Below are positions 1-4,853 of a stretch of DNA of 5,558 bases, piece by piece; within the stretch, counting starts at the first letter, position 1, and the number at the start of each line of letters is the position of its first letter. The notes under the pieces are model-generated. The model was not told the origin of the DNA. It saw only the letters and a program-made list of their open reading frames with translations, and made no database searches. Both the position numbers and the translations under genes were made by a program. Source of the DNA: Deltaproteobacteria bacterium (GTDB lineage: Bacteria; Desulfobacterota; Desulfobulbia; Desulfobulbales; BM004); assembly GCA_019312985.1 (NCBI GenBank), contig JAFDCC010000211.1, forward strand, positions 1 through 5,558. Reading direction: 5' to 3'.

Positions 1-101
1 TCCGGATGGGACTCGATTGATGGTCATGGCAGGTTCAGGGTGCGCCTGACTGCCTGGGAGAAAGATGCAGGAAACCAAGGCCCCTGGTCCCCGGCATTGA
101 A
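1..101. other. left edge, no supported gene
   Basis: This is the sequence beyond the stop codon of the NnrU gene. On the plus strand, frame 2 is open from the edge to a TGA at 47-49 and could be the last 15 codons of a convergent gene. On the minus strand an ATG at 25-27 is open to the edge. Neither has enough sequence to support a call. A weak imperfect hairpin around 71-94 lacks a T-run, so no terminator is claimed. Confidence 0.4.
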
Positions 102-797
102 CTACCTACCCCCGAAGCCGCCAAAGAGCATGGGGTGCAACAGCCGCAAAAGTATGAAAAAGAGAACGGCGGCGGCCATGGCCGGGGGGTGGTACTCACC
201 TGCAGCCAGCCGCTGTTTTCTTTTTATGATTGCGATAAAGGGAATTGCCGAGGTGTCAGCCAGAAACTGCCTTACCGCGGCAGAACCTGCAGCACGGTAT
301 CGACGATCCTGGTGCAAGGCGCTCCCGATGCCAAAGAGAAGAAAACCTCCGAAAAATATCCAGTCACCGACATAGGGGTTTGCAAGGAGATGAGCGAAGC
401 CGAAAAGGCCAAAAGCAAAGTTCTGCGGATGACGGGTGATTCGCTGGATGCCGCAGCCCTTGCTCGTAGCCGAACCGGCCAACTCCGCCCTGGTAGTCAT
501 CGGGTTTGGCGTTACCAGGCCCTGCAGCAGAACGATTATCGCTGCAAGCATAAGAAATTGCGCCAGCAGCTTTACGGCGTAGCCAGTGGCATAGAAGGCA
601 TCACCGGCATGGCGGTTGATAAAATAGACGTAACAGAGGGGGACAAAGGGGGAAAGTGCCACGAGGGAGTAGACGGCCTTGAATCCCAACATGCCGATGC
701 GGCTCATGATAAAGCTGCGCACCGGGATAGTGGAGCCGATGACATGGGACCCGCCGAACAGGAGCCACCAGAACAAAATCATTATTTCATTCTGCAT
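102..797 (-). CDS. nnrU: NnrU family integral membrane protein
   Basis: This 231-residue polytopic membrane protein belongs to the NnrU family. The family was first named for a gene linked to nitrite and nitric oxide reduction in Rhodobacter, and it is related to the heme-containing 15-cis-zeta-carotene isomerase Z-ISO of plants; its bacterial role is poorly defined. Seen here: an N-terminal hydrophobic segment with G-S-H (residues 16-18), further hydrophobic segments at about 45-60, 74-94, 143-160 and 207-221, and the diagnostic stretch R-H-P-Q-N-F (122-127) followed by H136-L-L-A-N-P. Conserved histidines in this stretch are possible heme ligands, by analogy with Z-ISO. The start is supported by a GGAGGG-type ribosome site (804-809) 6 nt upstream. 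It lies 37 nt after the flavin oxidoreductase stop, so the two are probably co-transcribed. The family call is confident; a link to nitrogen oxides is not shown by the neighbours. Confidence 0.88.
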   Translation of the reverse strand: MQNEIMILFWWLLFGGSHVIGSTIPVRSFIMSRIGMLGFKAVYSLVALSPFVPLCYVYFINRHAGDAFYATGYAVKLLAQFLMLAAIIVLLQGLVTPNPMTTRAELAGSATSKGCGIQRITRHPQNFAFGLFGFAHLLANPYVGDWIFFGGFLLFGIGSALHQDRRYRAAGSAAVRQFLADTSAIPFIAIIKRKQRLAAGEYHPPAMAAAVLFFILLRLLHPMLFGGFGGR

Positions 798-834
798 AAT
801 ACGCCCTCCGGGCAGGCGAAAAAAACATTCTCAA

Positions 835-1905
835 TCACGGCAGCGGTGTATCGGTATAGGCGATATTCGCCTCTTCCGAGGCATACTCTTTCATCGGTTT
901 GCCCTCCTTTAGATCTGCCACCCAGTTCGGGTTCAGGAGCATGGACTTGGCGCTCAGAACTATATCGGCATCCGCAAGGGCCTTTTCCGCACTGGCCCGG
1001 TCATAAATCCTGCCGCAAATCATAAGCGGCAGGCCGGTAACCTCTCGTGTTATCCGGGCCATATTCTGCTCTGTTCCGAATGCCTTCTGAGAAAAATCAT
1101 AGGTGGAAACAGAAATGGCATCAATGGGTTCCCGGGACAGGTGCCGTATAATCTGCTGGTATTCTTCCTTGCTCTCGTAGAGCGATACTTCCATGTCCGC
1201 CACACCCCAGTTTGATATCCGGAAGGTGATCAGCCGGTCCTCGGGTACAACAGGCCGCAGTGCCTGGATTATTTCATGGACAAAACGGTATCGCTTTGCA
1301 ACGTTGCCGCCGTAGCCGTCGGTCCGCCTGTTACAGTATGAGGAAAGAAACTGGTTGATGAGGTACCCGTGGGCGCCGTGGATCTCGATTCCGTCAAAGC
1401 CAGCGGCGACAGCGCCTTTGGCGGTTTCAACAAAACCGTTTATGACATGATCGATGTCAAAGCGGCTCATCTCGTCCGGAACCGGGTAGGGCTCTCCGGT
1501 CAGTGGGTTGACCTGCCTTGGCGTCAGCGGGCTCGGCGCAATGGACCGGTTGGCCGGATTAACCTCGGGCCATGCCATGCGGCCGCAGTGAAACATCTGC
1601 ATGATTGCCACACTGCCATGCTGCTGAATGGCCCGGACAACTGGCTGCCAGGCCTCTATCTGGCGCTGCGTCGTCATGCGGGCCTGTCCGGGATATCCCT
1701 GGGCGCTTTCATAGTCCGTCACTATCGCCTCGGTATAGACAATGGCCGCATTATTCTCGGCACGCCGCACCAGAAAATCAAGGACATCCTGGCGGGGCAA
1801 ACTGTCCCGCACCGATGACATCCGGGTCATGGGCGCCACGCCGACCCTGTTCTTGAGGGTGTGGTTCTTCAGCTGAAACGGTGAGAAAAGGATATCACTG
1901 CTCAT
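835..1905 (-). CDS. NADH:flavin oxidoreductase, Old Yellow Enzyme family
   Basis: This is a 356-residue single-domain FMN ene-reductase of the Old Yellow Enzyme family, expected to be a cytoplasmic TIM barrel that reduces activated C=C bonds with NAD(P)H. It has no C-terminal FeS or FAD domain, so it is not the longer 2,4-dienoyl-CoA reductase type. Visible signatures: A-P-M-T-R-M near residues 24-29 (FMN-contacting Thr27), Q103 in I-M-Q-M-F-H, the substrate-binding and proton-donor motif H176-G-A-H179-G-Y181, R-T-D-G-Y-G-G (194-200), and R228 near the flavin. The C-terminal phosphate-binding stretch reads S-A-K-S-M-L-L-N-P (318-326), with Lys320 where many homologues have G-R. The ATG is preceded by AGGAG (1913-1917) 7 nt away. 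It sits between the DUF3179 gene and nnrU, all on one strand. The physiological substrate cannot be read from the sequence. Confidence 0.95.
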   Translation of the reverse strand: MSSDILFSPFQLKNHTLKNRVGVAPMTRMSSVRDSLPRQDVLDFLVRRAENNAAIVYTEAIVTDYESAQGYPGQARMTTQRQIEAWQPVVRAIQQHGSVAIMQMFHCGRMAWPEVNPANRSIAPSPLTPRQVNPLTGEPYPVPDEMSRFDIDHVINGFVETAKGAVAAGFDGIEIHGAHGYLINQFLSSYCNRRTDGYGGNVAKRYRFVHEIIQALRPVVPEDRLITFRISNWGVADMEVSLYESKEEYQQIIRHLSREPIDAISVSTYDFSQKAFGTEQNMARITREVTGLPLMICGRIYDRASAEKALADADIVLSAKSMLLNPNWVADLKEGKPMKEYASEEANIAYTDTPLP

Positions 1906-2022
1906 GGTCCATCTCCTGGCACTGAGGTGCTGGTTGGATTTTTTTTATCCGGTTTCTTCATACATCTTCCAAAAGGCTGTTACTGCATCGCTGAACCGGT
2001 GTTTCATCTCCGGCCCGGCCAC

Positions 2023-2931
2023 CTATGGCGCTGTTCCGTGCAGCGCGGTATCGGGGTATATCCCCTTCCAGACCATCCAGTAGGTCAGCAGGTGCTCGTA
2101 TGTCTCCCCCTCCTGGCCGCTGACCCGCACCAGGTCAGTTTCCGGCTCAAAACTGATGCTGATGCGCCGGCCGCCCACCGTGTCGGTTATCTTTCCAGTC
2201 TGCCGCAACCGTTCCAAAGGGTAAGCCGCGGCCGCCCCCTCGATTTCGACCCCGACCACCAGAGTTTTTCCCCCGGCCCCCGGGCCCGGCTTCAGAAAAG
2301 AAAACAGGCCGGTCCTGCTCCTGTAGTATTCCGCGTAGGGATCGTTCTCGTAGTCGCGACTGTAGCCGGTATCCGGAGAGAGGACCATTGTTTCCGGATG
2401 ACGCCTGCGCCACTTCTTCCAGGTCGTGACGGTGGAAGGCAGTTTCTGCAGTTTCGTCCCTGTCAGGGGCCCGGTCACGGCCTCGCGCTTTACCTGCAGC
2501 CAGAGCGACTCGGTCTGGCGGTCGTAAATCAGCAGGTTGCTTTTATAAAGAAGGCCGCTGACGCCGAAGGTTAACTCCCTCTCTTCCGCCCGCCGGACAT
2601 AGACTATGCCCGCATAGGCCAGCGGTCACCAACTCACGAGGATCGGTAGATCGCCAAGCCGGTCGTTGACCAGTTCGTGCCACGACATGATGCGCAGGGG
2701 GTAGGCCCGGGCCTCTCCCCCGTGTGCGAAACCGATGACCTGCTCGTCGTCCCGCATGAAATCCGCGGCCGCGGCCGGAATGTATCTTGGCTTTACCAGG
2801 GCCGGGATGCCGTCCTTCGGCGGCCCGCCGCTCCGTATCTCGTCCACCGGGATGCTGTGCCTGTCAAAGTCCCAGGCCAGGGCCGGCGTGCTCATGAGCA
2901 AAAAGACAAGAAACAAAAACCAACGCTTCAT
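2023..2931 (-). CDS. exported DUF3179 protein with in-frame TGA, probable selenoprotein
   Basis: Read as one gene this encodes 302 residues, with TGA at codon 102 (2626-2628) taken as selenocysteine. Residues 1-19 form a signal peptide (K2-R3, hydrophobic core, A-L-A cleavage site), so the product is likely periplasmic or lipid-free envelope. DUF3179 landmarks follow in order: G-G-P-P-K-D-G-I-P-A-L (35-45), A-R-A-Y-P (74-78), W-H-E-L-V-N-D (84-90), V-S-W-Sec-P-L (99-104), F-G-V-S-G-L-L-Y-K-S-N-L (122-133), Y-D-R-Q-T-E-S-L-W (135-143), and a C-terminal Y-W-M-V-W-K. In the family the 99-105 signature is usually V-T-Y-C-P-L-C; Sec replaces the first Cys and Ala the second. There is no frameshift or other stop. 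A GUC-loop hairpin follows the TGA. The start has AGAGGTG (2937-2943) 5 nt upstream. The alternative is a nonsense-mutated pseudogene, which the position and hairpin argue against. The biochemical function of DUF3179 is unknown. Confidence 0.85.
2594..2612 (-). promoter_or_regulatory. putative bacterial SECIS hairpin for the DUF3179 gene
   Basis: On the coding (minus) strand, CGGGCATA (2612-2605) pairs with TATGTCCG (2601-2594), giving eight pairs with one G-U, closed by a GUC loop (2604-2602). The loop begins 21 nt after the TGA. Bacterial SECIS elements lie inside the coding region just after the UGA and present a G, usually followed by U, in a small apical loop recognised by SelB; E. coli fdhF has a comparable geometry. 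A lower helix of CCGC (2625-2622) with GCGG is possible. A competing fold pairs CCGCTGG with CCGGCGG and CTATG with CATAG around a CGGG loop, so the exact structure is uncertain. Confidence 0.7.
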
Positions 2932-2979
2932 GGCATCACCTCTTTGTTTGGCAGTGCATTAAAAACGCGGATTCAATTA

Positions 2980-2999
2980 CAGCCACCGGACCGGTGCTG
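2980..2999 (-). promoter_or_regulatory. hairpin after the small-gene TGA: SECIS-like, or weak terminator
   Basis: On the minus strand CAGC-ACCG (2999-2992) pairs with CGGT-G-GCTG (2988-2980), giving eight pairs with one bulged G and a GUC loop (2991-2989). The loop starts 19 nt after the TGA at 3011-3013. The geometry and loop match the hairpin in the DUF3179 gene downstream. A Rho-independent terminator is less likely, because the following bases are TAATTGAATCCGCG and the T-run comes only about 18 nt later. Confidence 0.5.
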
Positions 3000-3010
3000 C
3001 CTTACGACTG

Positions 3011-3172
3011 TCAGCAGCCGGGTTCACCCGGGTGGCCGCAGCAGTTCTGCAGACGCACCAGCTTCACGGTGCTGTTTTTCACCAGGAGGGAAAGCTTTTT
3101 TGCCAGCGGCATAGGTTTGGCAAGATTGCTGACAGCCTCCTTGACGCTTGGTTTTTTCTTTTCAGCGCACAT
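3011..3172 (-). CDS. small protein with C-terminal CCGHPGEPGC, possibly Sec-terminated
   Basis: Up to the TGA this encodes 53 residues: MCAEKKK at the N terminus, a basic amphipathic middle (about residues 10-42), and a C-terminal C44-C45-G-H-P-G-E-P-G-C53. There is no signal peptide, so it is probably cytoplasmic. The ATG at 3170-3172 is chosen over upstream in-frame starts because GGGAG lies 6 nt before it. The cysteine tail suggests thiol redox chemistry or metal binding; no characterised family is recognised. The stop is odd: TGA is followed by CAG, TCG and TAA (3002-3004), with a SECIS-like GUC-loop hairpin 19 nt on. Readthrough would give a 56-residue product ending Gly-Cys-Sec-Gln-Ser, like the Gly-Cys-Sec-Gly tail of animal thioredoxin reductase. 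It is the first gene of the minus-strand cluster, 79 nt upstream of the DUF3179 gene. That it is a gene is likely; the extension is a hypothesis. Confidence 0.75.
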   Translation of the reverse strand: MCAEKKKPSVKEAVSNLAKPMPLAKKLSLLVKNSTVKLVRLQNCCGHPGEPGC

Positions 3173-3252
3173 GGTTATCTCCCGTGAAGAAAAATAGAAA
3201 ACAGGGGTCAGCCGTTTCGGTAAAATCTGCTGTACTGTTTTGTATTTCCCTT

Positions 3253-3258
3253 TATAAT
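3253..3258 (+). promoter_or_regulatory. putative -10 box for yceH
   Basis: A perfect TATAAT lies 60 nt upstream of the yceH ATG in the 146-bp divergent intergenic region. The hexamer 17 nt upstream (CTGTAC, 3230-3235) is a poor -35 match, so this would be a weak or activated sigma-70 promoter. No convincing promoter was found for the minus-strand cluster that starts at 3172. Confidence 0.4.
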
Positions 3259-3318
3259 CCATTTTACGGAAAAACACATGCACCCTTGCTAAAACCACTG
3301 AAAAGAAAGGGGATTGAT

Positions 3319-3963
3319 ATGGATATGGAGCTCAATGATATTGAGGTGCGGATTTTGGGATGCCTCTTGGAAAAGAGCATGACGACGCCGGAGTATTACC
3401 CGCTGTCGCTCAACGCGCTGACAGCTGCCTGTAACCAGAAGTCCAACCGGGAGCCGGTGGTCGCCTATGACGAGACGACCGTGATTCGCGGTCTTGACAG
3501 CCTGCGGGAAAAGCAGCTCGTCGTGCTGAGCTCCTCCTCGCGGGTGCCGAAATATGCGGAGAACTTTGTCGAGACCCGCAAACTTGTGTCCCGTGAGGCG
3601 TCGCTCCTCATGGTTCTTCTGCTGCGCGGGCCGCAGACGGTGGGCGAACTGCGGGCCCGGAGCGAACGGGCCCACCATTTTGCCGAACTCGCCGCAGTTG
3701 AGGAGACCCTGAGCGAGCTGGCGGAATCGGGCTATGTCAAAAAGCTGCCGCGGCTGGCCGGCCGCAAGGAGTCACGCTACGTGCACCTTTTTGCCGGTGA
3801 CGTGGAGATTGAGGCAGAAGCCCCGAAGCCGGAACCTGCCGCCGTCATTGTCCGGGCAGAAAACGAACGAATCGCCGCACTGGAGGACGAGTTGGATCGG
3901 CTGCGCCGAGAGCTCGCCGGCCTGCAGGAGGCCTTTGAAAGATTCAGGCGGGAGTTTGAGTGA
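3319..3963 (+). CDS. yceH: YceH family (DUF480) protein
   Basis: The product has 214 residues, close to E. coli YceH, and carries the DUF480 signatures: R11-I-L-G-C-L-L-E-K, T-P-E-Y-Y-P-L-S-L-N-A-L (23-34), A-C-N-Q-K-S-N-R (37-44), a T-V-I-R-G-L-D helix (54-60), and L-A-G-R-K-E-S-R-Y (146-154). The family folds as two winged-helix domains and is thought to bind nucleic acid or act as a regulator; no clear function is established. Residues about 178-213 are Glu/Arg-rich heptads forming a likely C-terminal coiled coil. The start at 3319 has AAGGGG (3307-3312) 6 nt upstream; an ATG two codons later is possible, and the open frame further upstream lacks family similarity. The gene is divergent from the redox cluster, convergent with the CxxC gene at 4158-4373, and stands alone. 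It is probably cytoplasmic. Confidence 0.95.
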   Translation: MDMELNDIEVRILGCLLEKSMTTPEYYPLSLNALTAACNQKSNREPVVAYDETTVIRGLDSLREKQLVVLSSSSRVPKYAENFVETRKLVSREASLLMVLLLRGPQTVGELRARSERAHHFAELAAVEETLSELAESGYVKKLPRLAGRKESRYVHLFAGDVEIEAEAPKPEPAAVIVRAENERIAALEDELDRLRRELAGLQEAFERFRREFE

Positions 3964-3971
3964 AGGGCAGT

Positions 3972-4007
3972 AAGTTGGAAATGCCCAAAGTGACTAAAGT
4001 TGGAAAT
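3972..4007. repeat. short direct repeat AAGTTGGAAAT, two copies
   Basis: AAGTTGGAAAT occurs at 3972-3982 and again at 3997-4007, a 25-bp spacing, followed by the related TTGGAAGTCAGG. This lies just after the yceH stop in non-coding DNA. It looks like degenerate intergenic repeat material; no function can be assigned. Confidence 0.6.
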
Positions 4008-4059
4008 TGGAAGTCAGGAGCAGGGAGAAAAACATTGTCACGACTGTCTGCGTTCACCT

Positions 4060-4081
4060 GGGGGTAAAAACCCCGTCTTTT
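4060..4081 (+). terminator. probable Rho-independent terminator of yceH
   Basis: GGGG (4061-4064) pairs with CCCC (4071-4074) around a TAAAAA loop, and is followed on the plus strand by GTCTTTT (4075-4081). It lies about 100 nt after the yceH stop. The stem is short, so the call is moderate; on the minus strand it lacks a T-tail. Confidence 0.45.
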
Positions 4082-4082
4082 C

Positions 4083-4106
4083 CCCTTGACCCCTTGGACC
4101 CTTGTG
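4083..4106. repeat. three CCCTTG units at exact 8-bp period
   Basis: CCCTTG occurs at 4083-4088, 4091-4096 and 4099-4104, each followed by two variable bases (AC, GA, TG). The array is tiny and lies between the yceH terminator and the hairpin at 4113-4134, in the convergent intergenic region. Confidence 0.6.
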
Positions 4107-4112
4107 TCAATC

Positions 4113-4134
4113 GTCGGCAGTTTTGCATGCCGAC
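4113..4134 (-). terminator. perfect 7-bp hairpin, possible terminator for the convergent genes
   Basis: GTCGGCA (4113-4119) and TGCCGAC (4128-4134) are perfect inverted repeats around an 8-nt loop; GTGT/ACAC could extend the stem past a bulge. It sits 23 nt downstream of the CxxC gene stop on the minus strand. There is no T-run on either side, so it may be a non-canonical terminator or a 3'-end stabilising structure. Confidence 0.4.
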
Positions 4135-4157
4135 ACACCTTGCCGCATTTCTTTCTT

Positions 4158-4373
4158 TCAGAGGCTGTCGAGGTAAGCGTTGATCTCCTTTTCGATCAGC
4201 TCCTCCACCGCATCGCCGAGGACATGGACAGCCACAACGTCCTTGAGAAAGCAGGTGCCGATGCTGCACTCGAGGCAGCCGATTTCGTAGCGGTTGAGGA
4301 TCTCGCCAATCTTCGGGTGGGCCTCGATCACTTCCTTGATCGGTTTGTCGCCCATGTCATTATGCAGTTTCAT
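4158..4373 (-). CDS. small DUF1858-like CxxC redox-disulfide protein
   Basis: The product has 71 residues. It resembles the DUF1858 / hybrid-cluster-protein-associated redox disulfide family: a short helix with I-K-E-V-I-E-A-H-P (12-20), I-G-E-I-L-N-R-Y (22-29), then C33-L-E-C36 followed by C41, and a Glu-rich C-terminal helix (53-68). The family pattern is a helix ending in G-C-x-x-C, proposed to bind a metal or form a redox disulfide; the extra Cys41 gives three candidate ligands. There is no signal peptide, so it is cytoplasmic. The ATG at 4371-4373 has AGGAG (4382-4386) 8 nt upstream and is preferred to an upstream TTG. A Crp/Fnr-type site and -10 box are ideally placed before it, suggesting control by oxygen, NO or redox state. 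It is probably transcribed alone. The family assignment is by recognition of the pattern, not by a search. Confidence 0.82.
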   Translation of the reverse strand: MKLHNDMGDKPIKEVIEAHPKIGEILNRYEIGCLECSIGTCFLKDVVAVHVLGDAVEELIEKEINAYLDSL

Positions 4374-4396
4374 GCTCGCTACTCCTTTCAAAAAAT

Positions 4397-4445
4397 TGCA
4401 CTCACTGTACAACAAAGCGATTCAATCGCAAATGACTTAGGTCAA
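4397..4445 (-). promoter_or_regulatory. class II Crp/Fnr-type promoter of the CxxC gene
   Basis: On the minus strand TTGACCTAAGTCAT (4445-4432) matches the TTGAC-N4-GTCAA half-site pattern of Crp/Fnr-family regulators, with one mismatch at the last base. TACAGT (4409-4404) fits a -10 box. With the start at A4397, the -10 box covers -12 to -7 and the operator centre falls at -41.5, the standard class II activation position. The leader is 24 nt and contains the ribosome site. Which regulator (Fnr, Dnr/NnrR or HcpR type) cannot be told from here. Confidence 0.6.
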
Positions 4446-4531
4446 GCAGGACAAACAACTCTTTCTTTCTGGACACTCAGGCACACGACGACAATCATGA
4501 TAGATCTCAGCGGTCTTAATATCTTACCGGC

Positions 4532-4750
4532 CTAACGGCCCTTCGAAATGCCACATCCATTTTCAGCCCCTTCGGACTGTATTTTTCCGTTTTTGACTCC
4601 TGCGGCCGGTTTTTTCCTGCAGGCCCGGCACCGCTCGCTGCCGCACAACTGGCAGGAAAAACAGTCCGGGCAGAAGTGCTTCTTTTTGCCGCCGCCCCCG
4701 GTCGGGACATAGATCATGCCGCGGTTATCGGGCAGCTTTTTGAATTGCAT
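4532..4750 (-). CDS. small cysteine-rich protein with CxxCxxCxxCx4CxxC cluster
   Basis: The product has 72 residues. A short basic N-terminal part (M-Q-F-K-K-L-P, I-Y-V-P at 13-16, a Gly run at 18-21) leads to a dense cluster C27-P-D-C30-F-S-C33-Q-L-C36-G-S-E-R-C41-R-A-C44-R-K-K. The tail is low in hydrophobics, with one more Cys at 66. Three CxxC-type pairs suggest zinc-ribbon-like metal binding or an FeS site; no named family is recognised with confidence. The ATG at 4748-4750 is preferred because GAGAGGG lies about 5 nt upstream; an ATG at 4766-4768 would add six residues with a poorer site. It lies 103 nt downstream of uvsE on the same strand and may be co-transcribed. The tail after residue 47 is less convincing as protein than the cluster. 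Confidence 0.65.
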   Translation of the reverse strand: MQFKKLPDNRGMIYVPTGGGGKKKHFCPDCFSCQLCGSERCRACRKKPAAGVKNGKIQSEGAENGCGISKGR

Positions 4751-4853
4751 CTTTCCCTCTCTTGCCATTATCCCGGAAATGACAGTTGGCCTCTTTCCCT
4801 GTTTTGCACAATTGTCATTCTTTGCTACAAGTACCGGTCAGGTCCACTTTTGC

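Noticed and set aside
135..1025. 296-codon open frame on the plus strand
   Set aside because: It runs antisense across both nnrU and the flavin oxidoreductase, which have clear family motifs. The translation is basic and low in family character, as expected of a shadow frame in GC-rich DNA.
1936..1950. GGAT-A7-ATCC type inverted repeat as a terminator after the DUF3179 gene
   Set aside because: The stem is only four to five A/T-rich pairs and there is no T-run after it on the minus strand.
2023..2025. DUF3179 TAG stop read as pyrrolysine, extending the frame by 25 residues to 1945
   Set aside because: The domain already ends as expected with Y-W-M-V-W-K and Y-P-D-T, and nothing in the extension is recognisable. 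A normal amber stop is simpler.
2023..2478. C-terminal half of DUF3179 as an independent 151-residue gene
   Set aside because: It lacks a ribosome site, begins in the middle of the DUF3179 domain, and the same frame is open and family-like back to the TGA at 2626. It is part of the upstream gene.
1927..2574. 215-codon open frame on the plus strand
   Set aside because: It is antisense to the DUF3179 gene, with no ribosome site and no recognisable domain; Pro/Arg/Gly-rich composition marks it as a shadow.
4054..4160. TGA stop of the CxxC gene as another selenocysteine codon
   Set aside because: The downstream frame is Arg/Lys-rich without family character, there is no SECIS-like hairpin at the right distance, and the protein already has the usual family length.
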